DNA from: Gymnothorax reevesii
Lineage: Eukaryota > Chordata > Actinopteri > Anguilliformes > Muraenidae
NCBI GenBank assembly: GCA_029721435.1
Contig: CM056576.1
Coordinates: forward strand, 116,673,166-116,737,165
Length of the DNA: 64,000 nucleotides
Direction: 5' to 3'
The notes beneath the pieces were generated by a model. That model saw nothing but the letters and a program-made list of their open reading frames with translations. It made no database searches and was not told where the DNA came from. The translations under genes were made by a program, and so were the position numbers. Of the stretch, positions 47,752 to 58,646 are shown piece by piece; position 1 is the stretch's first letter; each line of letters opens with the position of its first letter.

Positions 47752-49360
47752 CAAACCCAAAACCAGTGAAGTTGGCACGTTATGTAAATCGTAGATAAAA
47801 AAAGAATACAATGATTTGCAAATCCTTTTCAACTTATATTCAATTAAATACACTGCAAAGACAAGATGTTTAATGTTCAAACTGAGAAACTTTTCTTTTT
47901 TTTTGCAAATAATCATTAACTTAGAATTTAAAGGCAGCAACACACTGCAAAAACGTTGGCACAGGGGCCTTTTTGCCACTGTGTTACATCGCCTTTCCTT
48001 TAAACGGCACTCAGTAAACGTTTGGGAACTGAGGAGACCAATTTTTGAAGCTTTTCAGGTGGAACTCTTTCCCATTCTTGCTTGATGTACAGCTTAAGTT
48101 GTTCAACAGTCCAGGGTCTCCATTGTCGTTTTTTACGCTTCATAATGTGCCACACATTTTCAATGGGAGACAGGTCTGGACTACAGGCAGGCCAGTCTAG
48201 TACCCGCACTCTTTTACTACGGAGCCATGCTGTTGTAACACGTGCAGAATGTGGCTTGGCATTGTCTTGCTGAAATAAGCAGGGGCGTCCATGAAAAAGA
48301 CATTGCTTGGATGGCAACATATGTTGCTCCAAAACCTGTATGTACCTTTCAGCATTAATGGTGCCTTCACATATGTGTAAGTTTCTCATGCCTTGGGCAC
48401 TAATACACCCCCATACCATCACAGATGCTGGCTTTTGAACTTTGCGCCTATAACAGTCCGGATGGTTCTTTTCCTCTTTGGTCCGGAGGACACGACGTCC
48501 ACAGTTTCCAAAAACAATTTGAAATGTGGACTCGTCAGACCACAGAACACTTTTCAACTTTGCATCAGTCCATCTTAGATGAACTTGGGCCCAGCGAAGC
48601 CAGCGGTGTTTCTGGGTGCTGTTGATAAATGGCTTTCGCTTTGCATTGTAGAGTTTTAACTTGCACTTGCAGATGTAGCGACAAACTGTAGTTACTGACA
48701 GTGGTTTTCTGAAGTGTTCCTGAGCCCATGTGGTGATGTCTTTTACACACTGATGTCAGTTTTTGATGCAGTACAGCCTGAGGGATCGAAGGTCACGGGC
48801 ATTCAATGTTGGTTTTCGGCCTTGTCGCTTTCGTGCAGTGATTTCTCCAGATTCCCTCGACCTTTTGACGATATTACGGACCGTAGATGATGAAATCCCA
48901 AAATTTCTTGCAATAGCTCGTTGAGGAATGTTGTTTTTAAACTGTTCGACAATCAGCTCACGCATTTGTTCACTAAGTGGTGACCCTCGCCCCATCCTTG
49001 TTTGTGAATGACTGAGTATTTCAGGGAAGCTGCTTTTATACCCAATCATGGCACCCACCTGTTCCCAATTAGCCCGTTCACCAGTGGGATGTTCCAAATA
49101 AGTGTTTGATGAGCATTCCTCAACTCTCTCAGTCTTTTTTGCCACTTGTGCCAGCTTTTTTGAAACATGTTGCAGGCATCAAGTTCCAAATGAGCTAATA
49201 TTAGCAAAAAATTACAAAGTTTACCTGTTCGAACATTAAGTAACTTGTCTTTGCAGTGTATTCAATTGAATATAGGTTGAAAAGGATTTGCAGATCATTG
49301 TGTTCTGTTTTTATTTACGATTTACACAACGTGCCTACTTCACTGGTTTTGGGTTTTGTA
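47752..49360 (-). mobile_element. Near-intact Tc1-like element (copy G)
   Basis: TA dinucleotides at 47750-47751 and 49361-49362 flank inverted ends: CAAACCCAAAACCAGTGAAG on the left, CAAAACCCAAAACCAGTGAAG on the right when reversed. The inverted repeats run for about 210 bp per side (AAATCCTTTTCAAC, ATTCAATT(A/G)AATACACTG and GCAAAGACAAG in both). The 1609-bp length, minus-strand transposase and well-preserved ends mark the youngest Tc1 in the window. Confidence 0.92.
48000..48995 (-). pseudogene. Tc1-family DD34E transposase with one nonsense codon
   Basis: From ATG at 48995 (MGRGSPLSEQMRELIVEQFK) the frame runs 331 codons to a stop at 48000, with a single internal TGA at codon 80 (48756-48758). 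The N-terminus has a first HTH (R-A-I-A-R-N-F-G-I-S-S-S-T-V-R-N-I-V-K) and the hook RKRQGRKPTL. The second HTH straddles the TGA ([18 protein letters not shown]). The catalytic triad is complete: D in WSDEST, D in [11 protein letters not shown] in SPIENVW. Exactly 34 residues separate the last two, so DD34E. The enzyme would bind the ~210-bp ends and move the element at TA. TGA could derive from CGA by CpG decay. An upstream in-frame extension from 49145 overlaps the terminal repeat and is unlikely to be the start. Confidence 0.9.
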
Positions 49361-49362
49361 TA

Positions 49363-51126
49363 ATAAAATGATTTTCATATTCTGGAATGACTATACATTG
49401 TGTTCAGTCCAACTAGAGCATGAAATACTATACTGGCCCATGACAATATAGTCATTTGCAGCACTCCCATTCTTCAACTCATTCACATTAAGTTTCCATA
49501 CGTGCAATTTGAGCTCAAAACACCCGCACATCAGAACACTTTCTTTCTCCAATTCACTGGCATTTGGTAATAACTAATTTCTTGTAGTCTTTCAGACCTG
49601 CCCAGTTCCGTAGACCTCAGTCTAGCTCCACAGTAATATTTTAATGAGGAGCACACCACATTGACATGAATGACAAATTCACAATCTAGTCCAATAATAT
49701 TGTCCTTTTTCAGACATAGCCTTTAATATGGAAAATATTTTTCTTTACGGACACCACTAAACTCAATTTTGTTTTTACCAAACCAGTTGGCAGCGTTCCA
49801 ACATTCCACCACTCTTACCGCATGCATTGCTGGCTAAATCTGAGCAATTAATTTATTCACATCTACTGACTATCTTAAACTTACAACTCACTTTAATACA
49901 CCTACAGATTACCAACTGACATATCCTGCCTGATCACAATCAACAGCTGAATGCCTTGCCAGCCCGATCATCTTTCTTGCCCGTCAGAAAAAAAAAGTAA
50001 ATAAAACATCACTGCACACATTTTTAGTCACCTGGGCACATATAAAACAATTAATGTACGTCCCAGTTAACCCAACTGACAAGAATTAAGATCAACAAAT
50101 ACACATTTGAAATGAGTGCTTCCCTCAGATATGCACTTGAACAAAATCCGTGATTCTCAGAATCACCTGTGAGCGCAACTCGCCAAAGCTTTCTCTTGCT
50201 CAACCTCTTATTAAGGCACAGACTCATTTCAAACAATTTCTGCAAAGACTAGTAAATCTCTGAATTTTTTTCCCCCTGCAACACTAGGGTGGACTGTACT
50301 ACACAAACACCATACATGTTCAAAGACAGTGACACAGGTAACAGCAAATACTCCCAAATTTTTAATTTACTCATAGTGAACAAAAAGTAAAAAATAAAAA
50401 AATAGGTTCAATCACATATACCATCTAAAATACTGCCATATCGACTTATCTTTCTCTAAGCCCAAAGGCTTTACGAACCTAACTTAATTTAAATTAGTAG
50501 ACTATACAAACTTGTTTTATTAGAAGCCGACAGACTCCAAGCTTTGAAAGCTCCCTAAGCTTTAACAGATGCCATGGTAGTTCTGTCTACTTAAGCACAG
50601 ACTCATGAGCTCATTTTTTTAGTAGGCTGACTCTTGGCAGTCATTTTGTTATCCAGCACACAGAATCAGATGTGGTATGTTTAAAACTTCAATTTTCCCG
50701 CTGCAGAGAAACATAGTGGAAGGAAAGTTCTTAACCTCCTACACTTTGTTTTGCTGGCAGACCTAGTTCTATATAATTGGGAGATGAAGGCCTCCCCAGT
50801 TTGGCTATCCTACCAATTACGCCAATGTCGTAGTGGAACCAAATGATGAGGTCAATTGTCTTTCATCTAATTTACTTTGGCAGTGAAATTGTGACGAAAT
50901 AATTGTGCAACAGAGACAAAGAGATTGCTGGTGTCTCTGCCCTCCGTGATACCACAAAAGAGGCCCCTGGAATGAGAATTTGCGAATTTATACTCGTACT
51001 AAGTGGGCTGTCCTTTACAGTACAGAGTTCATATTGATTTGACACTGAAAATGATTGGAGCAGATAACCATTGAATGACCTACTTGAGGTTTTCCAGGGA
51101 AATTCAAATGACAACAATAGAACATG
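49363..51126. other. AT-rich intergenic sequence
   Basis: No gene or repeat recognised. 50870-51117 has an open minus-strand frame of 81 codons without domain. Confidence 0.45.
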
Positions 51127-51575
51127 GGAGCTGCCGGATAGCTCTCTCGGTTAAGGCACTGCGTTGCAGGCAGTGGTCGGCAGCTTTTTCAGCATAGCGC
51201 ACAATTGGCCATCGCGCTACAGGGATTCAAATTGGGAAGGGACTGCCGGGTAAGGGAATATAAATAAACAGCTTTGTTCGTTGCAGAAGCGCCTCCTGTT
51301 GGCCAGACAGGCGCTCGTCAGAAAGATTCAAAGTTTGTTCATGTCCGGGTATCCTCCGCCCTCGTTCTGAACTTGCGAAGATTCAACCAATGAGTCTATA
51401 AGAAGCAGTGGCTGACGGGCACGTGCTTCGGAGGAGAGCCGTGAACTGTCTTCACTATCCTGAGTTGGCAGCAAGGGGTCGCATACGAGCAAGCTTTGTA
51501 CATAGTTCGCCAATTGGGCATTCCAGATTCGGGTGGGATTGGAGAGGGGGGGAGGTGAGGAATGTTCCCTTCCAC
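51127..51575 (+). repeat. tRNA-headed SINE-like repeat, longest copy
   Basis: Begins GGAGCTGCCGGATAGCTCTC and TCGGTTAAGGCACTGCGTTG, a tRNA-type A-box region; the B box is missing, apparently deleted. The body has CAATTGGCCATCGCGCTACAG, GCGCCTCCTGTTGGCCAGAC, GGGCACGTGCTTCGGAGGAG, CTGAGTTGGCAGCAAGGGGT and CCAATTGGGCATTCCAGATTC. Other copies are at 57691-60470 (split) and 61936-62133. Frames on both strands through this unit are not genes. I recognise the family type from other fish but not its name. Confidence 0.65.
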
Positions 51576-51579
51576 CACA

Positions 51580-53145
51580 TTTCAAATCCTTGAAAAGTAT
51601 AGATGCCAACCCAAACTGCTTGCCCACAATACCACAATAAGACTTTGCACAATTGAATGCAGGCAAAGGTATTGGCTGATTAGGAGACTTCTGAGTCCTT
51701 TGGATTCTGTCACAGAGTGAAAGGCTGTGCCCAAGCCCCTATCCTTATTACAATCTTTCTAGCAACATTATTTGAGGACATCTGAACTAACGTGGCAAGG
51801 GGGATATACGTATGTGCACATGAGCTGATGGAGGACTGTTCCATCCGATAAGTTTTGAGAGCTATATTTGTGAGCTGCAATATGCTAATGAAGCCACTCC
51901 AGAACAGCGTTCACCAATTAGTGAGGTTTGCAGTTATAGAGCTTCCTGTAGGAAGAACGCAGGTTGCAATGTTGGATTAAGCCAATGGTGTTTAGCAAGT
52001 GTGACGACGTGAGTGAGGGAACTACATGAAGGCCAAAGGCTGTTTTCTGTGAGTGCTGCTCTATGCTGGTGGGTTTGAATGTCTGCATTTGTTGTTCTCA
52101 AGTACTTCAGACCTGCTTCCCTGCTGGGCTGAAGGCAGCTGGTAATCAGAGGGAACGTAAATTGACATACCAGGTATTTTAAAGTTAATCATATAGGGCC
52201 AGAATTTTCACCATGCACTACGTCTGACGACGCACATTAACCGACTGCTACACCTGCTACTATTTTCCTCCATCCCTAAGGACTAAATTATATTTTTCCG
52301 GTGCGACACGCAATTGGGCAGAGAGATTAATATCGAGGGTGTACTTATATTGCAAGGGGTATTTTCTATGTAAATTAGATGACACCAGTGGGAGTGTTAT
52401 TTAAATGAGGTTGCATAAAGCGATTGTTGGAATCTTTCTCATACTTAAGGCAGACTGCATAGGACCTGCCAGAACCAAATACAATCAATTCATAATTTCA
52501 CTAGAAGGTGCTGACAAACAGCATTTCATGGAAATAATATAAATAATGTATCATGATTGTATCGTGTTTGATCGCACCATCAATTCATATTACTTGCAGG
52601 CCAGCTACATTAGGCCTTGATAATTATGCAACTTAACTGTGGAGCATGTGTGCCATTTCTCACAGCCAACTTCACCTTACTGCAAGTTTATATACTGTAT
52701 GGGTATTTGTTGAATAATATATATATAAGACTTGGTAGTTGTGATATGTGAGACTCAAAAACTCTGTTTTCTTGATTTTATTTGTTCTACCCACCCAGCT
52801 CAGAACAATAATGTCGGGTGTGCTGAGTGTGTACTTTTGCCTGCATTTGTACCTCCTCACAGAATGCACTTTCGTTTTTATATTGTTAGAAAAAGTGCGC
52901 AGCGCCATGACATTGAAGTTGGAAAAATAGACTGCATTATCATTTTTATTTCGAGACACAAAACTTGTTTACTTCTTGAAAAAGAAGAAGCATCTCTGAG
53001 AATGCATTTTCATTATAGGTTTTGAGTATTCATTTTATTTTTAACAACAAAAATTTTCAGAAGAAGTTTAAAGAAGTTTCTTTAATATAATAAATAAAAC
53101 AAGTGAAAAAGTGAGCACAGCTTACCAATACCCCTGACCCTTGTG
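51580..53145. other. Intergenic sequence
   Basis: No gene recognised. Two overlapping frames at 52672-53025, on opposite strands, have no domain signature. Confidence 0.45.
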
Positions 53146-53149
53146 CACT

Positions 53150-53530
53150 GAAGAGATTATGGCATATTTTCATATAAAATTGGCACTGCAAGTCTGCATG
53201 AAGTATAGAATGCAAGACTGAAATTTGAAAACAATCTGAAGAGGCAGTTTTCGAGAAATCTGTCGGACAACATTTGCAGTGGTAATTGTACTAAGTTCAA
53301 AATAAGGGAGATAAAACTCATTTTGGAAAAAAAATCACCACATTTTCATGAAACTTGACCTCTCAATGAAGTGTAGAATGAATGCTTGTAATTTGAAAAC
53401 AATCTGATGAGCGGTTTTTGAGAAATTGGTTGGACAAGTGGTGCGAATGAACGGACGGGAGGATGGACGAAAGTAATTCTTTGGTATACACTATATTCCC
53501 CCGCCTCTTATGGGTCGAGGGTATACTAAC
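53150..53530. repeat. Repeat related in layout to the GACGG pair
   Basis: Two partial units (about 53165-53280 and 53345-53530) share ATGAAGT(A/G)TAGAATG, ATTTGAAAACAATCTGA and G(T/C)TTT(T/C)GAGAAAT followed by TGGACAA. The second ends with GAACGGACGGGAGGATGGAC and TATATTCCCCCGCC, like the repeats at 3.1-3.6 kb. Confidence 0.55.
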
Positions 53531-53968
53531 AAAATGCTTTGTTAATATCCACAGAATGATGAAACATGCCTCAACAGAAGTAAGAAAAGTTAATTTTTTT
53601 TACATTTTCATCTTCCTCTTGTGTGTATACCAGAGCCTTGACACTGGGTCGCAGTATTGGTATTGATCTGAGCCCCTTTTGACAAATTAGTGCGCTTCAT
53701 ATCATGCCTACTTGCGACTACCATGTAATGCGCGAGAAGAACCATTCCTACTGATGGATCACGGATGAGGTTGCAATGGTCCTTGCATATGTCGCACATT
53801 ATTGGAAAAGTCCGGCCCAATATGTCTAATAATCTGCATTCAGTATTCAGACCCCAAATTTGGTCTGTTGCAGGCTGATGCTTAAAATCATATAAATTAA
53901 ATTTTTGCCTCATCAGTCTACAGTCAATACCCCATAAAGGTGAAGAAAAAATCAAATTTTAGGAATTT

Positions 53969-54255
53969 TGAACGGAAAAATTAACTAGATAACTCGGTCA
54001 CCACAGGGATCGAGTCGTGTATCTCCCTGATCCCCAAATTTTCGACAAAATGGCCGCCGGCAGCCATATTGGATGTCCCAAATTGCCGAAAATCGGTCTT
54101 GAGCATTGTCAAATAAATATCTTCCCCTGTGCAAAATTGGAAAAAATTCCTGTAATAATTGTCGCTTCCAGAGCCCGGAACAGAAAATCTCTGTGGGTGC
54201 GGTGGCGGCAGCGGCCCCAGAACTAAATCATAGTATCGCCTGACTATCATCTTCA
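53969..54255. mobile_element. ~290-bp insertion in Tc1 copy K leader
   Basis: Sequence between TTTTAGGAATTTT and CAAATATCACATCTCAGACC has no counterpart in the family. It carries ATCTCCCTGAT (54018) and ATCTTCAGGGAGAT (54249) in opposite orientation, hinting at inverted ends, plus AAAATGGCCGCCGGCAGCCA. Boundaries are approximate and the class is unknown. Confidence 0.5.
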
Positions 54256-54419
54256 GGGAGATGCAAATATCACATCTCAGACCCTTTGCCATGACACTTC
54301 AAATTCAGCTGAGTTGCCGTCTGTTTCTCTTGGTCATCTTTGAGATGTTTCTACACCTTAATTAGAGTCCAGGTGTGGTAAGTTCAATTGATGATTTGGA
54401 GAGACGAACACCTGTCTAT

Positions 54420-55072
54420 TAGGGGTGTAACGGTACATGTATTCGTATTGAAAATTTTCGGTGCAGGGAGTTCGGTTCGGTACAGGACATTGGATTCGGT
54501 ACACGGGTGAGTTACCACACGAGTATAATAAGTGGCGGAACACAAGTTTTGTTTTCATTTATCCCTATCCACCTGCAGCTACACGTGCGAAACAGTAGAG
54601 GGCAGTAAAAAAAAACGAAGGTTGAATAAAACTGAACAGAGCTACATGCTGGAAGGTCTGTCAATGCTGCACTTTGGACGGAAGAATTCATTCATGTTTT
54701 TTTCTTAAAAGAGGAAAGACAAAACTGATCAGACTGATCAGCTTGAACTATTAGTGCTGCACTTTACACGTGGAAAAGGTTTGTTGATCTGCGCCAACAA
54801 GCTGTGAGAAATTTTATAATATTTTAAATTTATTTTGTTTATTTGAGAATATTTTATTTATTGGAAAACTTTTTCAGCACTTGGCAGCAGTATTCAAATT
54901 TTTTTTTAAATTTATTTTATATTTTGTATAAATGTTACAATAAAGTTCCTAATAAACAAGTAATTGTATGTTTTGCATTTTATTCCCATACTGTACCGTT
55001 AATGAACCGAACCGAGACCTCAAAGCCTAGGTACGTACCGAACCGTGATTTTTGTGTATCGTTACACCCCTA
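54420..55072. mobile_element. hAT-like MITE with exact 8-bp TSD
   Basis: Ends TAGGGGTGTAACGGTACA and (reverse) TAGGGGTGTAACGATACA are near-perfect inverted repeats. CTGTCTAT is duplicated at 54412-54419 and 55073-55080. Removing the element and one duplicate restores the Tc1 leader (ACACCTGTCTATATAAAG). 653 bp, no transposase; subterminal CGGTTCGGTAC/GTACCGAACC repeats are typical of this family. Confidence 0.92.
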
Positions 55073-55261
55073 CTGTCTATATAAAGTCTCACAGTTTTCA
55101 ATGTATATTAGATCAAAGACCAAGCCATGAGGTCAAAGGAACTGCCTGCGAAGCTCAGAGACAGGATTGTGTTGACCCACATGGAAAGAATCTAAATATG
55201 AAAATATATGCACATTAATGCAACCTATATGCCGCATATATGCAGCATATATACACATACA

Positions 55262-56209
55262 CAGCGCCCTCCATAATTATTGGCACCCCTAGTTAAGATG
55301 TGTTCTTTAGCTTCTAATAAATTCAGTTTTTTTCTACAAAAGTAAATAATATAGGACCACATTGAAAAAAAGAGGAAAATCCAACCTTTAATTCAAGTGC
55401 ATCTATTCAGTGGGAAAAAAAATCCCTCATTAAGAAAAAATTCTTTTACATCAAATCATGTGTGCCACAATTATTAGCACCCCTGATGTTAATACTTTGT
55501 ACAACCCCCTTTTGCCAACAAAACAGCACCTAATCTTCTCCTATAATGTTTTACAAGATGGGAGAATACAGAAAGAGGGATCATCGACCATTCCTTTTTG
55601 CACAATCTCTCTAAATCATCCAGTGACCTGGTCCTATCCTCTGCACTCTCCTCTTCAGCTCACTCCACAGGTTTTCAATGGGGTTGAGGTCTGGGGACTC
55701 AGATGGCCATGGGAGTCACCATTTCTGTGTAGATATAGCCACATGTTTAGGCTCATTATCTTGCTGAAAGTCCCAGTGACGACCTATCTTCAGCTTTTGG
55801 GCAGAGGCCACCAGATATTGATTTAAAATGTCCTGGTATTTCAAAGCGTTCATGATGCCATGCACCCTAACAAGGTTCCCAGGGCCTCTGGAAGAGAAAC
55901 AGGCCCACAGCATCACTGATCCTTCCCCATACTTCACAGTGGGCATGAGGTGCTTTTCTGCATACTCATCTTTTGTGTTCCGCCAGACCCGCTTAGAGTG
56001 TTTTTGCCAAAAAGCTCTATCTTGGTCTCATCTGACCAAAGTACATGGTCTAGTTTGAAGTCCCAGTACCGCTTAGCGAACACCAGACATTTGCGTTTAT
56101 GATTGTTGCATTTATGCTTGTTGGCATGTAGATAGCACCTGATAGTTGTTTTGGAGACTTTGTGACCCCAAGATGCTACTATTTGTTGCAATTCTTTAAC
56201 AGTGAGCAA
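55262..56209 (-). mobile_element. Tc1-like element, 5'-truncated (copy L)
   Basis: Its 3' end is at 55262: AGCGCCCTCCATAATTATTG and GCACCCCTAG, the terminal sequence of a known fish Tc1 family, with a second internal copy of the motif (CAATTATTAGCACCCCTG) at 55471. The transposase reads on the minus strand and is cut at 56209 by the hairpin element, so the leader and 5' terminal repeat are missing. Confidence 0.8.
55500..56209 (-). pseudogene. Tc1-like transposase, N-terminally truncated
   Basis: The frame from 56209 (MLTVKELQQIVASWGHKVSK) enters at the second HTH (T-I-R-C-Y-L), then R-Y-W-D-F-K-L-D-H-V-L-W-S-D-E-T-K-I-E-L-F-G with the first catalytic D. After a frameshift near 55945: P-T-V-K-Y-G-E-G-S-V-M-L-W-A-C-F-S, then FQQDNEPKH with the second D. 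A stop near 55716 is followed by [11 protein letters not shown] with the catalytic E. All three catalytic residues survive but in different frames, and the first HTH is missing. Non-functional. Confidence 0.85.
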
Positions 56210-56230
56210 TGACTAAGTTTGACTAAGGCT

Positions 56231-56357
56231 AATTTTGACTAAGTTGCCAATGGGGTGAGTAAATTTCAGTTGTCAAGCAAATAGTAAACTTAAAGCAAGT
56301 TGCTATTTGCTTGTCAAGTGAAAATTTACTCACCCTATTGGCAACTTAGTCAAAATT
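56231..56357. repeat. Hairpin MITE, 54-bp arms, 18-nt loop
   Basis: AATTTTGACTAAGTTGCCAA and on to TGTCAAGCAAATAG (56231-56284) is reversed at 56303-56357 with few mismatches. Downstream, 56395-56480 (GATTTCTATCACAA... to TTTTCATTTTTTGCAGTACACTG) looks like the rest of a TGCAG(TG)-ended MITE. It abuts the broken transposase of copy L. Confidence 0.85.
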
Positions 56358-56479
56358 ACCTCAAAACAAGGACACATTTGTCTTACTAAGAAAAATTGTG
56401 ATAGAAATCACTGTTTTAAATCTTAAAATAGGTAAATTGAACTTAACCTAATATTCTTATTTTTCATTTTTTGCAGTAC

Positions 56480-57520
56480 ACTGATGACTTGCCCTAATCA
56501 GGAGACTGTTGCCTGCAAGATCTTGCCGTAAACTGTCAGACTGTCCATAAACTGTATATGCGCACTGCAGAACAGGGGACATTCAGTTCACAGTTGTGTC
56601 GTTGGCAATGCTGGCTGGGTTGTTTAGATAGAAAACACGGTGGAAAACTTTCAAAAGACGTATCTCTGTGATGAATGCTGCCGATATCCTAATTCATACA
56701 TTAGCAAGTTGCTGTAGCGTCTGCTGTTGCATTCACAGCATGAAATGCTCCAAACGCCCTCACACCAACAAACGCTTCTTATTTTGCACAACAGATAAAT
56801 GAAGTCAAACAGCAAAAACAGTTTCTGAATAATATTTTGCCACCACGCCAAGTGACAGTGAGATGAGCAAGTGAGAGGAGACAAAAAACTATGATATCAA
56901 CACAAATATCTAATACTGTTTGTTACATTTTTTCCCTGAAACATTAACCATAACAAGGTCATCAATTCTTTCTTGACCATACTTATTTCCATTCTATGAA
57001 GATTCAGTTGTTTAATGTGGAAGAGAAGGAAATGTATAAAGACAAAATTGTTTGATTACGTTTATTTCATCAATTAAGCATTTTTCAAGTTTAAGTCACT
57101 GCCAGATTCACCACATTCTATAAAATTGGATTCACATCATTACAGCTCATACACATCCACTGAAAGGTTATGCACTACACTGTTACATCCACCAATTGCC
57201 ATGTTTTCTATCTCGTCTGTAATGCAGTTTCTAGATGAAAATGGTGCCAAGGTCCTTAGTCCAAATGTAGCAAAATATAACAAAAAATAACAAAATAAAA
57301 GTACATAGAAGAACATACATTCAAGTTAACATGCCTTTCAAAAGTCATTTTCATCCCCACATCTATTTGAGCATTTCACTATGGTTAATTAATTTGAAGA
57401 CAAAGTCTACATTTCTGTTCACATTTTTAATGAAAAGACACTTGTCTTTTATCTCAGATGCTCGTATAGCAACTAAAGGTCCCAGACTTTTTCCGACAGG
57501 GATGAAATAACAAGGATTCT
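56480..57520. other. Intergenic-like sequence inside the composite insertion
   Basis: About 1 kb AT-rich, without recognised gene or repeat. It must have arrived with, or been captured into, the 55176-60663 composite. Confidence 0.4.
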
Positions 57521-57642
57521 TAGGGCTGGTTTCACAGACAACGATTAAGCTTCATCCTAGGCTAAATTCAATTTTCAAATCCCATACAAAACTCTCTTTA
57601 GTCCAGGACTATGCTTAAGCCATGTCTGTGAAACTAGCCCTT
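57521..57642. mobile_element. ~120-bp palindromic MITE, AGGGCTGGTTTCACAGACA ends
   Basis: AGGGCTGGTTTCACAGACA (57522-57540) pairs with TGTCTGTGAAACTAGCCCT (57623-57641). Inner arms GATTAAGC/GCTTAA and ATCCTAGGCTAAA/TTTAGTCCAGGA also pair. A MITE type familiar from several fish genomes. Confidence 0.8.
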
Positions 57643-57647
57643 GAATT

Positions 57648-57690
57648 CCCAAATGGAAAGAACCTATAGAAACATATAGGTTTTAATCCC
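57648..57690 (+). mobile_element. Left arm of CCCA-ATGGAAAGAACC palindromic MITE
   Basis: CCCAAATGGAAAGAACCTAT and ACATATAGGTTTTAAT are the reverse complement of 60624-60663. The MITE is interrupted here by the SINE and continues at 60480. Confidence 0.75.
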
Positions 57691-57924
57691 TGCCTCGTAT
57701 TAACCAGCAGTGGTCGGCAGCTCTTTTCAGAAGTTGCGTGCAATTGGCCAATGCGCTACAGGGATGCAAAAGGGCCTGCTGGGAAGGGTTATGTAGATTA
57801 GAGTTCTGTTGAGGAATATATTTCAATATTTCTCATCATATTCATCAGTAGATCAATTGCCATGTTGAATAAGCATAATCAATAATCATAATCAATAACC
57901 ATATTATGTTAGCAGCAGTAACGC

Positions 57925-58036
57925 ATGCACACATAACATAACACACACACACATAGTTCACATATGCGTAGGGAGGGTTGAGCAGTGCAAACACATACGC
58001 ATGCACGCACAGGCACACACACGGACACAAACACAT

Positions 58037-58073
<37 letters not shown>

Positions 58074-58257
58074 ACACTCACACATACAAGCAGTTCACAC
58101 ACATGAGCAATACAAACACCCAGACACACACAAACAAGCAGTTCACACACACAATAGCAGAGCACAAAGGCACATGCGCACACACATGCACACGCAGCAC
58201 ACGTACACATGCACACACATAGACACACATGCATGAGCAGCTCGCACACACATAAGC
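57925..58257. repeat. CA-rich microsatellite tract
   Basis: Over 300 bp of (CA)n broken by CATG, CACG, CAAA and GCAGTTCACA steps, with a pure CA run at 58036-58071. Repeated AGCAGTTCACACACA segments show secondary tandem growth. The cysteine/valine-rich minus-strand frame (57845-58249) and histidine/threonine-rich plus-strand frame are its translations. Confidence 0.95.
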
Positions 58258-58646
58258 AGCAGGCTTCTGTAGCTTTGATTAGTAAGTAGGCTTCTGTTTA
58301 GTTGATTTGAAAACATAATCAGATGATGAATTTGATTTCTGTAGCTTTAATCAATATTTGTTCAGTAAAATTGTACGTTGTTACTGAAAAAATCATTTAT
58401 CAATCATTTATATATCTACTTATATCCTATTCATTTGGCTGTGTTTTTCCACTCTTAAACTGTAATTTTCCACACCTTTCAAGTGCATATTCTTTAATTT
58501 TTTATGAAACCAATGTTTCTGTGCGCCACCAATATTTCTCAGAGAATCCAAGGGAAAGAAAAAAAACTTGAGCGATAACCCAAGAATTTTGATAGCAGCA
58601 AAGTTGGTTAAAAAAAAGTGAGAGATTAGTTGGTTACAATCCATGT

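Noticed and set aside
48082..48625. Plus-strand frames of 61-66 codons at Tc1 copy G
   Set aside because: Antisense shadows of the 331-codon transposase frame.
49011..49145. N-terminal extension of the copy G transposase from 49145
   Set aside because: The extension lies in the leader and terminal-repeat side, and the homologous copy F starts at the equivalent of 48995 (MARGS/MGRGS).
55934..56209. Reading copy L as a stand-alone gene
   Set aside because: It lacks the first HTH, is frame-shifted, and is cut by a hairpin element; a pseudogene.
57845..58249. 134-codon cysteine/valine-rich minus-strand frame
   Set aside because: It is the translation of a CA/GT microsatellite; the plus strand gives an equally open His/Thr-rich frame.
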